This document shows, piece after piece, positions 47,355-56,474 of a DNA stretch of 64,000 nt. The translations under genes were made by a program, and so were the position numbers. This stretch comes from JAXGQD01 sp040766665. Lineage in GTDB: Bacteria; Bacillota; Clostridia; Saccharofermentanales; Fastidiosipilaceae. The DNA lies in NCBI GenBank assembly GCA_040766665.1, contig JAXGQD010000010.1:7228-71227 (forward strand), given 5' to 3'. Below the pieces are notes generated by a model. The model saw only the letters and a list, made by a program, of their open reading frames with translations, was not told the DNA's origin and searched no databases. Within the stretch, counting starts at the first letter, position 1. Each line of letters opens with the position of its first letter.

Positions 47355-47383
47355 TTGACTTTAAATGCATTGATACATATAAT
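47355..47383 (+). promoter_or_regulatory. Promoter of the tRNA-His/Gln/Lys operon
   Basis: TTGACT (47355-47360), 17-base spacer, TATAAT (47378-47383); the first tRNA starts 28 bases later. Confidence 0.75.
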
Positions 47384-47411
47384 TAGCCGGTGCCGGCGTG
47401 AGACAGACAAC

Positions 47412-47489
47412 GGTGGAATTAGCTCAGTTGGTTAGAGCGCCAGTTTGTGGCATTGGAGGTCGTGGGTTCGATTCCCATATTCCACCCCA
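47412..47489 (+). tRNA. tRNA-His (anticodon GTG)
   Basis: Anticodon stem CCAGT/ATTGG with loop TTGTGGC gives GTG. G at 47412 is the extra G-1 facing C73 (47486), the histidine identity element, encoded in the DNA. CCA at 47487-47489 is encoded. Confidence 0.94.
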
Positions 47490-47513
47490 ATCCTGTCTCG
47501 CTCCGAGCGACAA

Positions 47514-47588
47514 TGGGATGTCGCCAAGCGGTAAGGCACGGGACTTTGACTCCCGCATTCGTAGGTTCAAATCCTGCCATCCCAGCCA
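47514..47588 (+). tRNA. tRNA-Gln (anticodon TTG)
   Basis: Acceptor TGGGATG/CATCCCA, anticodon stem CGGGA/TCCCG with loop CTTTGAC giving TTG, T loop TTCAAAT, encoded CCA. Confidence 0.94.
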
Positions 47589-47590
47589 AT

Positions 47591-47666
47591 GATCCGCTAG
47601 CTCAGTTGGTAGAGCACCTGACTTTTAATCAGGGGGTCCGGAGTTCGAGCCTCCGGCGGATCACCA
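47591..47666 (+). tRNA. tRNA-Lys (anticodon TTT)
   Basis: Acceptor GATCCGC/GCGGATC, anticodon stem CCTGA/TCAGG with loop CTTTTAA giving TTT, T arm CGGAG/CTCCG, encoded CCA. It starts two bases after tRNA-Gln. Confidence 0.95.
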
Positions 47667-47667
47667 G

Positions 47668-47705
47668 AAAGCCTGTAGACCCTGCGGTTTGCAGGTTTTC
47701 TTTTG
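47668..47705 (+). terminator. Terminator of the tRNA operon
   Basis: AAAGCCTGTA pairs with TGCAGGTTTT with two G-U or mismatch positions, followed by TTTTCTTTTG. It lies between the tRNAs and the converging dinB. Confidence 0.65.
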
Positions 47706-47710
47706 CCTTT

Positions 47711-48925
47711 TTACGTATCCGGGTGAAGGTCCGTGCCTCGGGAGAGGAGGCTTTCTCCATAGCTTGCATTGATTTCTTGAATTAACTTGGCCACATGCTC
47801 GGACTTGGCTTGCGTTTGCAGGGGGGCTTGCGGCGCTGCCTGAATCATTTCATCTTGTATCTGAAAATCCTCTAATTGCAGCTGTTGAGGGACTTCTTTG
47901 CTTTCCAGTAAACTCAAGCCTGTTCCGATAGCCCGCAACTTTTCCCTGAATAGCGTTTCATCATCGAGCAGCTTCAGCATGGCTGCATGCAGCTGATCAA
48001 TCTTATCACTGGCAAAAGGCAAGCTCGTCTGCCTGGTAAAGCTGCGAAAATGCACCGTTTTTAACCAAATGCTGACACTGCGCGCACGCAACTGATGATC
48101 TAGCAGTACCTGATGGTTTTCAGCCAATTGGGCTTCCAAAATGGGCAATGCCGCGGCTCGTGAGTCAATGTCTTCAGCCAGAGTTTGCATCGCTGAAATG
48201 GATTTTCTTTCTTCTTGTTCAGCAGCGGACTTGATTGGATCGGCATTAAGTCCCCGTGCTGCCTCGCTCAACCAAGGACCGATTTTTCCCAAAGCGGATT
48301 GCAGCGTCTCTACGGGGCAGGCTGCCAGCTCACCGATGCTGGTGATACCTAAATCATGCAGTTTGGCTGCCGCTACCTTACCGACAAACAAAAGCCTTTC
48401 TATGGGCAAAGGCCAAACGCGTTGCGGCAGTTCGTGGGGTCGAATCAGCACCAGTCCACGCGGCTTTTGCATATCGCTGGCCAGTTTAGCGATGACTTTA
48501 TCTTTGGCGATACCGATGGAAATATCTAAACCGAGCCGTGTGCGAATCTCGTCTTGCAGGTTTTTCCCGTAAAGCAGTGGTTCTGCGCTTTGGATGCCCA
48601 GCCAGCACTCATCAAGTCCAAAGCTTTCTACCGCTGAACTGTGCTCGCGATAAATCGCCATAGCCTTCTCGGAATAGGCATGATATTTATCATGCTCAGG
48701 TGGCAAAACCAGCAAATCAGGTTTGATGGCCAGGGCATCGCTGAGCCGCATGGCGGTTTTAATACCTAATGATTTGGCGGCTTGGTTTTTTGCCAATACG
48801 ATGCCTCTGCGCTGTGTCGGATCACCGGCAATCACGAGTGGTAACTCAGTATATTGAGGATAAGCAAGCAAGCTGACAGAGGCAAAAAACGCGTCCATAT
48901 CGACATGGAAGACCCAATTGTTCAT
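47711..48925 (-). CDS. dinB: DNA polymerase IV-like Y-family polymerase
   Basis: Error-prone translesion polymerase. Catalytic acidic residues are in FHVDMDAFFASV (near residue 10) and SFGLDECWLG (near 105). Little finger domain in the second half; a beta-clamp binding motif QLQLEDF lies near residue 355. Length 404 residues. GGGAGA precedes the ATG with 8-base spacing. No LexA-like box was seen in front. Confidence 0.93.
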   Translation of the reverse strand: MNNWVFHVDMDAFFASVSLLAYPQYTELPLVIAGDPTQRRGIVLAKNQAAKSLGIKTAMRLSDALAIKPDLLVLPPEHDKYHAYSEKAMAIYREHSSAVESFGLDECWLGIQSAEPLLYGKNLQDEIRTRLGLDISIGIAKDKVIAKLASDMQKPRGLVLIRPHELPQRVWPLPIERLLFVGKVAAAKLHDLGITSIGELAACPVETLQSALGKIGPWLSEAARGLNADPIKSAAEQEERKSISAMQTLAEDIDSRAAALPILEAQLAENHQVLLDHQLRARSVSIWLKTVHFRSFTRQTSLPFASDKIDQLHAAMLKLLDDETLFREKLRAIGTGLSLLESKEVPQQLQLEDFQIQDEMIQAAPQAPLQTQAKSEHVAKLIQEINASYGESLLSRGTDLHPDT

Positions 48926-48989
48926 GTGGTTTTTCTCCCTACTATGTTAAAATATAGCACAGGGTCAGGGGGCAAGAAAGGAAACGAAT

Positions 48990-49988
48990 TTGAAGATAGT
49001 AAAAGACGAAACGAAAGAAAAACTGAAGCAAATCAGCAAGTGGGGAAAAAGGCTATTGTGGCTGATTCCTTTGCTCATCATCTTGATGATCGCCTTAACC
49101 AGTTTTTACACTGTTAATGAGAACGAGCAGGCGGTGGTGACGACCTTCGGTAAGTACACGAAGACAGCCAATGCCGGTCTGAATTTTAAGTTGCCGTGGC
49201 CGGTGCAGAATGCGACGATTTTGCCGGTAAAAAGAACACAAAAAATCGAACTGGGCTACAGACAAAATCCGGACGGATCTTATGACTCGATTATTGATGA
49301 GAGCCTGATGATTACCGGCGATATGAATGTGGTGAGCATCGATTTCTTTGTTGAATGGAAAATTTCGGATCCGGTGAAGTACCTTTATGTGTCCGAACGA
49401 CCTGAAGCAGTCCTGAAGAATATGTTGCAGAGTTCTGTGCGCTCGGTTGTTGGTACAACCAATATTGATGACGCACTGACCAGCGGTAAAGTGCAGATTC
49501 AATTGGATGTTAAAGATCTTTTAACTACTAAGTTGGAAAACAACGATGTTGGCATACAGATACTGGATGTCAAAGTGAATGATTCGGAACCGCCCAATGA
49601 GAATGTCGCCAAGGCTTTCCGTGATGTTGAGACAGCCAAACAGGACAAGCAGACCTCGATTAATATTGCCCAAGAGTACCGCAATAGCAGAATACCTGCG
49701 GCGAACTCTGAGAGCGATAAGATTATCCGCAATGCCGAAGCGCTGAAACAATCGAAAATCAATGCGGCGACAGGCGAAAAGAATCGCTTCGAGGCGATGT
49801 ATAACGAATATCAAAACTATCCCATCATCACCCGTAATCGTATGTATTTGGAAGTGATTGAAAAAATCTTACCCAATGTCAATCTCTTTATCGATGACGG
49901 CAGTGGCGTTGATAAATTATTGCCCATTGGCAATTGGGACAGCACGACACCTGCAGCGGCGGAAACAACACAAGGAGGTGGCGGATAA
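48990..49988 (+). CDS. hflK: HflK-like SPFH/prohibitin membrane protein
   Basis: Band-7/SPFH protein. One N-terminal transmembrane helix (about residues 22-42), then the SPFH core with NENEQAVVTTFGKY and LNFKLPWPVQNA, a helical region rich in Ala/Glu/Lys, and a Thr/Gly-rich end. With HflC it forms large membrane cages that in E. coli surround the FtsH protease. TTG start 48990 follows AAAGGA. Length 332 residues; the stop overlaps the hflC ATG by one base. No ftsH is nearby. Confidence 0.88.
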   Translation: MKIVKDETKEKLKQISKWGKRLLWLIPLLIILMIALTSFYTVNENEQAVVTTFGKYTKTANAGLNFKLPWPVQNATILPVKRTQKIELGYRQNPDGSYDSIIDESLMITGDMNVVSIDFFVEWKISDPVKYLYVSERPEAVLKNMLQSSVRSVVGTTNIDDALTSGKVQIQLDVKDLLTTKLENNDVGIQILDVKVNDSEPPNENVAKAFRDVETAKQDKQTSINIAQEYRNSRIPAANSESDKIIRNAEALKQSKINAATGEKNRFEAMYNEYQNYPIITRNRMYLEVIEKILPNVNLFIDDGSGVDKLLPIGNWDSTTPAAAETTQGGGG

Positions 49989-50926
49989 TGAAAAAGAAAT
50001 CTTTAACCACCGTAATTGTCCTTGTCGTGCTTTTGGCGCTTTTTGCCCTACTTAACTCTGTATATATCGTGCCCGAGGGTGAATACGCCTATTTAACCCA
50101 ATTTGGTGCCATTGTGAAAACCGATGAAGAAGCAGGTTTGAAATTTAAGATTCCTTTTGTTCAGGAAGTCAACCGCTTAACCAAAAGACAGATGGTCTAC
50201 GATGTCAACACCTCAGAGGTGCTGACGGCGGACAAGAAGGCCATGGTGGTTGACAGTTATGCTATCTGGCAAATCAATAATGTGACGACTTTCTACAGTA
50301 GCGTGGGTAATATTAATGAGATGCAAAAGCGCATCGATGCTTCCGTTTACTCCGTCATTAAGAACCTGATGGGCTCCCTGCAACAAAGCGACATCATCAC
50401 CGATGAAGAAAGCTCCAGAACCACCCTAAACGAGCAGATTACAGACATCGTGCGCGCTCAGTTGGAAGGTTACGGTGTCAGCATCGCTGCAGTTGAAATC
50501 AAGCGCTATGACTTGCCGACAGACAACCTTGAAGCGGTCTATAATCGCATGATCTCTGAACGCCAGCAAATGGCAGCGGCATTTAAGGCTGAAGGTGAAT
50601 ACGAAGCCGCCATTATTCGTAATGAGACAGACAAAGAAGTGGAAATTATCCTGGGAGAGGCGCGCGCGCAAGCCGATAAACTGAGCGGTGAAGCGGAAGA
50701 ACAGTATATGCAGATTTTACAATCCGTCTATAACGTGACTGATAAAGCACAGTTTTACACCTTCATCCGTGAACTCGAAGCCTTGGAGAAATCACTCAGG
50801 GGTGGCGACAAAACCATTGTTTTAAGCCCCGATTCACCCATTGTACGTATCCTTAACCAAAGTGGCGGTTTGACGGCCAATGATGCAGCCACAACGGGCA
50901 CTACGCCCACAACAACAGTCCCCTAG
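49988..50926 (+). CDS. hflC: HflC-like SPFH/prohibitin membrane protein
   Basis: Partner of HflK. N-terminal helix (TTVIVLVVLLALFALL), YIVPEGEYAYLTQFG and GLKFKIPFVQEV open the SPFH domain; the helical part has ISERQQMAAAFKAEGE and GEARAQADKLSGEAE, typical of HflC. ATG at 49988 overlaps the hflK stop and follows GGAGGTGGCGG. Length 312 residues with a Thr-rich end. Confidence 0.9.
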   Translation: MKKKSLTTVIVLVVLLALFALLNSVYIVPEGEYAYLTQFGAIVKTDEEAGLKFKIPFVQEVNRLTKRQMVYDVNTSEVLTADKKAMVVDSYAIWQINNVTTFYSSVGNINEMQKRIDASVYSVIKNLMGSLQQSDIITDEESSRTTLNEQITDIVRAQLEGYGVSIAAVEIKRYDLPTDNLEAVYNRMISERQQMAAAFKAEGEYEAAIIRNETDKEVEIILGEARAQADKLSGEAEEQYMQILQSVYNVTDKAQFYTFIRELEALEKSLRGGDKTIVLSPDSPIVRILNQSGGLTANDAATTGTTPTTTVP

Positions 50927-50980
50927 GGAAGACGCAAGCACTCCAAAACGGAAATATTTTGATTAATCGGGAGGGAACTT

Positions 50981-52591
50981 ATGTATCTGAATGAAAAGAT
51001 TTGGTTTGCCGATAACGGTAAACCCATCGAAATGAATCTCAAAATGCTGAACAGACACGGCATGATTGCAGGTGCTACCGGAACCGGAAAAACCATCACC
51101 GTAAAAATGCTGGCAGAATCGCTCAGCGAAGCCGGTGTCCCGGTTTTTCTGGCTGACGTTAAAGGGGATTTGGCGTCACTGGCCTTGCCCGGTTCCGACA
51201 ACCCCAACATGATCGAACGCCGCCAACGTTTCGGCTTGAGTGACGACATTTTCAAATACAGTGCTTATCCGGTTAACTTCTGGGACCTTTATAAAGAAAA
51301 CGGCATGGCTTTACGCACGACAGTCTCTGAAGTCGGTCCTCTGATGTTGGCCAGAATGCTCGGTCTCAATGACGTGCAAGAAGGCGTCTTATCCATCATT
51401 TTCCGTTATGCCGATGAGAACGGTTTGCTACTTCTGGACTTGAAAGACTTGCGTGCCCTTATGAACGTGGTCAGTGAAGAAGCTTCTGAACTGCAAATTA
51501 AGTATGGCAATATTTCCCCCGCTTCGCTGGGCGCCATAGCCCGTGCCTTACTGGTACTTGAAGATGCGGGTGGAAACTTCTTCTTTGGAGAGCCCGCACT
51601 CGAATTACGGGATTTCCTGCAGGTGGCTACGACCGGCCAGGCCTTCATTAACATTCTGGACGCGACCAAACTTTTCCTCAATCCCAGTCTCTATTCCAGT
51701 TTTATGCTATGGCTGCTCTCGGAGCTCTTTGAAATTATGCCTGAAGTGGGCGATTTGGATAAACCGAAAATGGTCTTCTTTTTTGATGAAGCGCACTTGC
51801 TCTTTGATGAGATGCCGAAACAATTGCTCCAGAAAATCGAACAGGTTGTAAAGCTGATTCGTTCAAAGGGCATCGGGATTTTCTTTGTCACTCAGAATCC
51901 GGCAGATATTCCCGGTGATATTTTGGCGCAATTGGGCAATAAGGTTCAGCATGCTTTGCGTGCCTATACGCCCGCAGAACAACGTGCGATAAAAGCCGCT
52001 GCGAAGAGCTTTAGAGAAAATCCAGAATTCGACACAGAAGAAGTTCTAACGCAGTTGGGGACCGGTGAGGCGATCGTTTCGGTGCTTGATGAAAAGGGTA
52101 TCCCCTCTGTGGCGGAGCGTTGTTATATTTTGCCACCGAAATCACAATTTGGATCTTTAGATCCTGCCTATCGCGCCCATATCATCAATACCTGCCCCTT
52201 GAATGATAAGTATGCCGAAATATTCGACCGTGAATCGGCTTATGAGATGTTGACCTCCAGAGCGGCTCAGGCCGCCGACGCCGAGGCACAAGCACGCATT
52301 GACGAACAAAGACGCAAGGATGAACTGGCCCAAAAGAAATTGGAAATCGAGCAGCAAAAGCTTGATGCAGCCAGACAAAAAGAAATTGACAGGCAACTCA
52401 AAGCGGAGCAAGCCGCCGAAGAAAAACGCATCAAAGAAGAAACGCGTAAAGCGGAATTGGAGGAGCGCAAAGCATATCGTAACAAGCAAAGCTCTGTAGT
52501 GACAAAAATCACCAATTCAGCCGTTACGACGGTGGGCAGAGAAGTGGGGCGCTCCCTTATTAGAGGCATCTTGGGCTCTTTCAAGAAGTAA
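50981..52591 (+). CDS. HerA/YjgR-like ATPase (DUF853)
   Basis: Cytoplasmic AAA-like ATPase. Walker A GATGTGKT at residues 31-38, Walker B FFFDEAHLLF near 268, and LRSKGIGIFFVTQNPADIP-type sensor region, all typical of the DUF853/YjgR family related to HerA. A charged Ala/Glu/Lys/Gln coiled coil fills about residues 425-510. Role unknown; HerA proteins pump or process DNA. GGGAGG precedes the ATG. Length 536 residues. Confidence 0.85.
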   Translation: MYLNEKIWFADNGKPIEMNLKMLNRHGMIAGATGTGKTITVKMLAESLSEAGVPVFLADVKGDLASLALPGSDNPNMIERRQRFGLSDDIFKYSAYPVNFWDLYKENGMALRTTVSEVGPLMLARMLGLNDVQEGVLSIIFRYADENGLLLLDLKDLRALMNVVSEEASELQIKYGNISPASLGAIARALLVLEDAGGNFFFGEPALELRDFLQVATTGQAFINILDATKLFLNPSLYSSFMLWLLSELFEIMPEVGDLDKPKMVFFFDEAHLLFDEMPKQLLQKIEQVVKLIRSKGIGIFFVTQNPADIPGDILAQLGNKVQHALRAYTPAEQRAIKAAAKSFRENPEFDTEEVLTQLGTGEAIVSVLDEKGIPSVAERCYILPPKSQFGSLDPAYRAHIINTCPLNDKYAEIFDRESAYEMLTSRAAQAADAEAQARIDEQRRKDELAQKKLEIEQQKLDAARQKEIDRQLKAEQAAEEKRIKEETRKAELEERKAYRNKQSSVVTKITNSAVTTVGREVGRSLIRGILGSFKK

Positions 52592-52597
52592 GCAAGT

Positions 52598-53446
52598 ATG
52601 CCCGAATTGCCCTTTTACATCGCGCGGATTTCCTTGCACCCTTGGGAGGAGCCGCCAATATCCGGAACACATGGCTCGGGGACGGTATTCTTTACTGGAT
52701 GCCGTCTCCATTGCGTTTTTTGCCAAAATTATCAGATATCTCAGGAAAGGCAGGGTCAAGCGCTGTCGGCAGAGGAGCTCTTGGACTACTTTATTCGTTT
52801 AGAAGAAGCGGGTGCGCATAATATCAATCTTGTGAATCCGTCACACTACAGTAAGCGCCTCGCACCTTTGCTCAAAAAGGCGAAAGAGAGGGGACTAGCC
52901 ATCCCAATTGTTTGGAATAGTTCAGCCTATGAAAAGCCAGAGGATTTGCGTTTACTAGACTCGTTGATTGACATTTATCTTCCGGATTTTAAGTATTATT
53001 CCAATCGTCTCGCCCACCGTTTCTCAAAAGTTGAGCATTATCGCGAAACCGCTCAAGCTGCCCTCGAAGAAATGCTGCGGCAAGTAGGGCCTCCTGTGTT
53101 TTCAAAAGGCTTACTGAAAAAGGGTATGATTGTGCGACACCTGCAACTACCGGGACAATTTTTCGACAGCAAGAAAGTGCTGCGCTATCTTCATGAACAG
53201 TATGCGGATCAAATCATTATTAGTGTGATGAGTCAATATCAACCCATGTACAGGGCAAAAGACTATCCAGGCTTATACCGTCGACTTTTGCCCATCGAAT
53301 ACGAGAAACTATTGGCTTATGCTGAAGAATTGGGTATCACAGAGGCTTATACACAAGAATTAGAGACAAAGGAAGCAGAGAGCGGTCACACACCGGACTT
53401 TTCGCAAGACTGGCTGCATTCAGAAAAAATTATCATGGAAAGCTGA
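52598..53446 (+). CDS. Radical SAM protein, PflA/PflX-like
   Basis: Radical SAM enzyme with the cluster motif GCRLHCVFCQNYQIS (CxxxCxxCQN) near residues 35-49. NINLVNPSHY and DIYLPDFKYYSN fit the PflX-type group (COG1313) often annotated as a pyruvate formate-lyase activating-like protein; the substrate is unknown. It starts 6 bases after the ATPase gene and has no strong ribosome binding site. 282 residues. Confidence 0.82.
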   Translation: MPELPFYIARISLHPWEEPPISGTHGSGTVFFTGCRLHCVFCQNYQISQERQGQALSAEELLDYFIRLEEAGAHNINLVNPSHYSKRLAPLLKKAKERGLAIPIVWNSSAYEKPEDLRLLDSLIDIYLPDFKYYSNRLAHRFSKVEHYRETAQAALEEMLRQVGPPVFSKGLLKKGMIVRHLQLPGQFFDSKKVLRYLHEQYADQIIISVMSQYQPMYRAKDYPGLYRRLLPIEYEKLLAYAEELGITEAYTQELETKEAESGHTPDFSQDWLHSEKIIMES

Positions 53447-53468
53447 ACAACTAGGGTGTTTATCCAGC

Positions 53469-53490
53469 AACAATAAACATTATTGTTTTT
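53469..53490 (+). terminator. Terminator after the radical SAM gene
   Basis: AACAATA pairs with TATTGTT, followed by TTT; AT-rich 7-bp stem overlapping the end of the converging gene. Confidence 0.45.
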
Positions 53491-54976
53491 CGACATTGTC
53501 CACCCAGCGATCGGCCTTGTTTTCGACAATCGTGAGCACTTGTTCTTCGGCCAATTCACCGAGTTTATCATCCGTAGTTTTAATCTGTGGTTCGTCTATA
53601 TGCATGAGTACCTTGGCGATACGTTTATCGTCCATTTCCAGTACCTTGAAACGGTAATTGCGATACTCAATCTCCGGCTGCTCATCTTCATCGGGGATAC
53701 GGTCGAGTTGATGCAGGACCAGACCGGCGATTGTTTCATAATCCGCATCCTCATCATTGAAATAGAATTCAGGTATGCCCTTGACCATATCATCCAGATA
53801 AGTCAGACCATCGATGACATAACTGCCATCGGCGTTTTCGGTGAACTCGGGCACTTCATCGTCATATTCGTCTTGGATATTGCCGACAATTTCTTCCAAT
53901 ACGTCTTCAAGCGTAACCAATCCGGCGACGCCGCCATATTCATCAATCACAATAGCCATGGCTTCGTGCGAGAGCTGTAACTCCTTAAACAAATCATCGA
54001 TATTCTTAGATTCCGGAACAAAAACAGGCTCGCGCATGATTTTTTTAATATCGAATTCAGAGCGATCATATTTGGATATGAAGTATAGTAGGTCTTTAAC
54101 ATTCAGGATACCAATGATCTGATCGATATTATCCTCGTAGACCGGTAGGCGGGTATAGCCTTCTTCTTTACTTAGCTCGAGGACTTCATCATAAGTGGCG
54201 ATGCTGGATAGTCCGCTAATGTTCTTACGATGCACCATAATCTCAGAAACGCCTTTGTCATTAAACTCAAAGATGTTTTGAATCATCTCGCTCTCGCTGG
54301 TCTCGATTTGACCGCTGGAAGAGGAAACGTCTATCATCATGCGGATTTCTTCTTCGGTGATGTTCTTTTCATTAGTATTCGGATCGATGCCAAAGAGTTT
54401 CAACACCAGATTCGTTGAGTGGGTCAGAAAGACAGTAAAGGGACGAACGACCAATCCGAAGCCGCGGATGACGTTAACACCTTTTTTGGCTACTTGCTCG
54501 GGATACTTCATACCAATCTGTTTCGGCACCAGTTCACCCAGGACCAGCGAAAAATACGAGAGAATGAGTGTGACCACAATTAGTGAAACAGATCTTAAAA
54601 TGGGATATTTCTCCATAGGATCAATGGCAAAATACAACAAATCACCAAACTGAGATCCGGCAAAAGCTGAGGATAAGAATCCTGCAAAGGTCACACCGAC
54701 TTGGATGGTCGCCAAAAAACGTCCGGGATTTTCGATGAATCGTAAGATCTTCTTATAGGTTTTATTGCCGCTTTCAGCCAGCTTGCGGATTTTATTGTCA
54801 TTGAGAGTGATAATCGCCATCTCTGTTGCGGAGAAGAAACCGTTAATAAAAATGAGTACGACGACGATGATAATACTGATGAAGGTTGAACTGCCTTTCG
54901 CTTCGGCAGTGAGTAATAGATTTTGTGACTGGCGTAACCAACTGTCAACGTCCAAGTAGTTTAGACCTCCGTACAC
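53480..54976 (-). CDS. Hemolysin C/CorC-family membrane protein (DUF21-CBS-CorC)
   Basis: DUF21 domain with four membrane helices (about residues 30-200, including GFFSATEMAIITL and LGELVPKQIGMKYP), a pair of CBS domains (about 215-345, MVHRKNISGL, GYTRLPVYEDN, VIDEYGGVAGLVTLEDVLEE) and a C-terminal CorC_HlyC domain (about 360-450). Such proteins are linked to Mg/Co or Na efflux. 498 residues; the name hemolysin is historical. Confidence 0.92.
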   Translation of the reverse strand: MYGGLNYLDVDSWLRQSQNLLLTAEAKGSSTFISIIIVVVLIFINGFFSATEMAIITLNDNKIRKLAESGNKTYKKILRFIENPGRFLATIQVGVTFAGFLSSAFAGSQFGDLLYFAIDPMEKYPILRSVSLIVVTLILSYFSLVLGELVPKQIGMKYPEQVAKKGVNVIRGFGLVVRPFTVFLTHSTNLVLKLFGIDPNTNEKNITEEEIRMMIDVSSSSGQIETSESEMIQNIFEFNDKGVSEIMVHRKNISGLSSIATYDEVLELSKEEGYTRLPVYEDNIDQIIGILNVKDLLYFISKYDRSEFDIKKIMREPVFVPESKNIDDLFKELQLSHEAMAIVIDEYGGVAGLVTLEDVLEEIVGNIQDEYDDEVPEFTENADGSYVIDGLTYLDDMVKGIPEFYFNDEDADYETIAGLVLHQLDRIPDEDEQPEIEYRNYRFKVLEMDDKRIAKVLMHIDEPQIKTTDDKLGELAEEQVLTIVENKADRWVDNVEKQ

Positions 54977-55073
54977 GACTCCCAGCTGCGTCTACGACTA
55001 TTAAAGGGCATCCTGCCAATCGTACCGGTACTGTAAGTCGGATGGCCACCTTTGTGACCGAAACAACAAGAAA

Positions 55074-55102
55074 ACTATAATATAGTTTACAAGATTTTTC
55101 AA
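55074..55102 (-). promoter_or_regulatory. Promoter of the CorC-family gene
   Basis: On the minus strand TTGAAA (55102-55097), 17-base spacer, TATAGT (55079-55074). It gives a leader of about 90 bases. Confidence 0.6.
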
Positions 55103-55262
55103 TGAATACGCTTATCTAGGCCTACTTTCAGCCCAGCGAAGTACGGATTAAAGAATAATTTTTGATGTTAATTGCAAAATTCTGGAAGAAACAGCTGATT
55201 TAGCATAAAATTAATACAGATAAGTTTTTTCTCTTATACATGAAATAACAGGAGGTGTTGAG

Positions 55263-56348
55263 ATGTTGAGAGTAGGTTTGCTGACCAGCGGCGGTGACTG
55301 TCAAGGCCTAAACGCTGCCTTGCGCGGCGTGGCAAAATCCTTATATGAACAGGTAAAAAGCGTAGAAATATATGGTTTTCGTGACGGTTACAGAGGGCTG
55401 ATGCTGGGTGATTATAATTTCATGTCACCCGGTGATTTTTCAGGCATCTTAACCAGAGGCGGAACTATCTTAGGGACTTCAAGGCAATCTTTTAAACTGA
55501 TGCAAGAGGATATGGATGCAGGCGATTCCGGTACCAGACTCGAAGCGATGAAAGCCACCTATAACCGCCTAAACCTCAATTATTTGGTTATTCTAGGTGG
55601 AAACGGCACACATAAGACCGCCAACCTCTTAGCTGAAAATGGATTAAATGTGATCACTCTGCCCAAAACCATTGATAACGACTTGTGGGCAACGGACATG
55701 ACCTTTGGTTTTCAAAGTGCAGTGAATATTGCGACTTTGGTCATCGATAGCATTCATTCGACGGCTACCTCACACGGTAGGATTTTTGTCATTGAACTCA
55801 TGGGACACAAAGCCGGTTGGTTGACTTTGCATGCAGGTTTAGCCGGCGGTGCCGACATTATTTTGATTCCAGAAATTCCCTATAAACTGAAATCAGTCAT
55901 TGCTGCTCTTGAAAAAAGACGTGATGAAGGAAAAACATTCTCGATTATTGCAATGGCAGAAGGTGCAATGACGACCGATGAAGCCGAACTATCGAAAAAA
56001 GCCTTTGCCAAAAAACGCAGCGAAGAGGGCTATCCATCAGTTGCTTATCAATTAGCCGCCGAACTGGGTGAGAGGATGGGTCAAGAAATCCGCGTCACCG
56101 TACCGGGACATTTCCAACGTGGCGGTGAGCCGAGTGCGTATGACAGAGTTTTAGCCAGTCGTTGTGGTGCCAAGGCAGCAGAATTTATCCTCGATGGTAA
56201 GAAAAGCCTGATGGTAGGTATTAAAGGCGATAAAACCGTGGGCTTCCCTTTGGAGGATGTCGCAGGAAAGCTCAAAGTCGTACCTCAAGACGATGAATTA
56301 ATCCGCTTCGGACGCAGTCTGGGTATACGCTTCGGTGATGAAAAATAA
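55263..56348 (+). CDS. pfkA: 6-phosphofructokinase
   Basis: Phosphorylates fructose 6-phosphate in glycolysis. N-terminal GLLTSGGDCQGLNAAL, LGGNGTHKTA at residues 111-120 and PKTIDND at 134-140. In the E. coli frame these give Gly104 (ATP type) with Lys124 (often PPi or mixed type), and Asn in place of Asp103. Similar sequences are common in Clostridia and are annotated ATP-dependent; the phosphate donor should be treated as open. AGGAGGTG precedes the ATG. 361 residues. Confidence 0.92.
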   Translation: MLRVGLLTSGGDCQGLNAALRGVAKSLYEQVKSVEIYGFRDGYRGLMLGDYNFMSPGDFSGILTRGGTILGTSRQSFKLMQEDMDAGDSGTRLEAMKATYNRLNLNYLVILGGNGTHKTANLLAENGLNVITLPKTIDNDLWATDMTFGFQSAVNIATLVIDSIHSTATSHGRIFVIELMGHKAGWLTLHAGLAGGADIILIPEIPYKLKSVIAALEKRRDEGKTFSIIAMAEGAMTTDEAELSKKAFAKKRSEEGYPSVAYQLAAELGERMGQEIRVTVPGHFQRGGEPSAYDRVLASRCGAKAAEFILDGKKSLMVGIKGDKTVGFPLEDVAGKLKVVPQDDELIRFGRSLGIRFGDEK

Positions 56349-56374
56349 GCGCAACTGCTAACTATTCTACTCAC

Positions 56375-56414
56375 TTATCTCTCTAAGGCTGACAGCCGAG
56401 GAGAGATAATTTTT
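56375..56414 (+). terminator. Terminator after pfkA
   Basis: TTATCTCTC (56375-56383) pairs with GAGAGATAA (56401-56409); a small GGCT/AGCC hairpin sits inside the loop; five Ts follow. Confidence 0.75.
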
Positions 56415-56419
56415 ACGCA

Positions 56420-56453
56420 CAAAAAAGGGATGCCTTAGTTTTGAGACATCCCT
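56420..56453 (-). terminator. Terminator of the SleB-like gene
   Basis: On the minus strand AGGGATG and CATCCCT (56453-56447 with 56432-56426) form a stem followed by six Ts (complement of 56426-56421). Confidence 0.8.
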
Positions 56454-56474
56454 CGGTATTGATTTTTTAATAGT

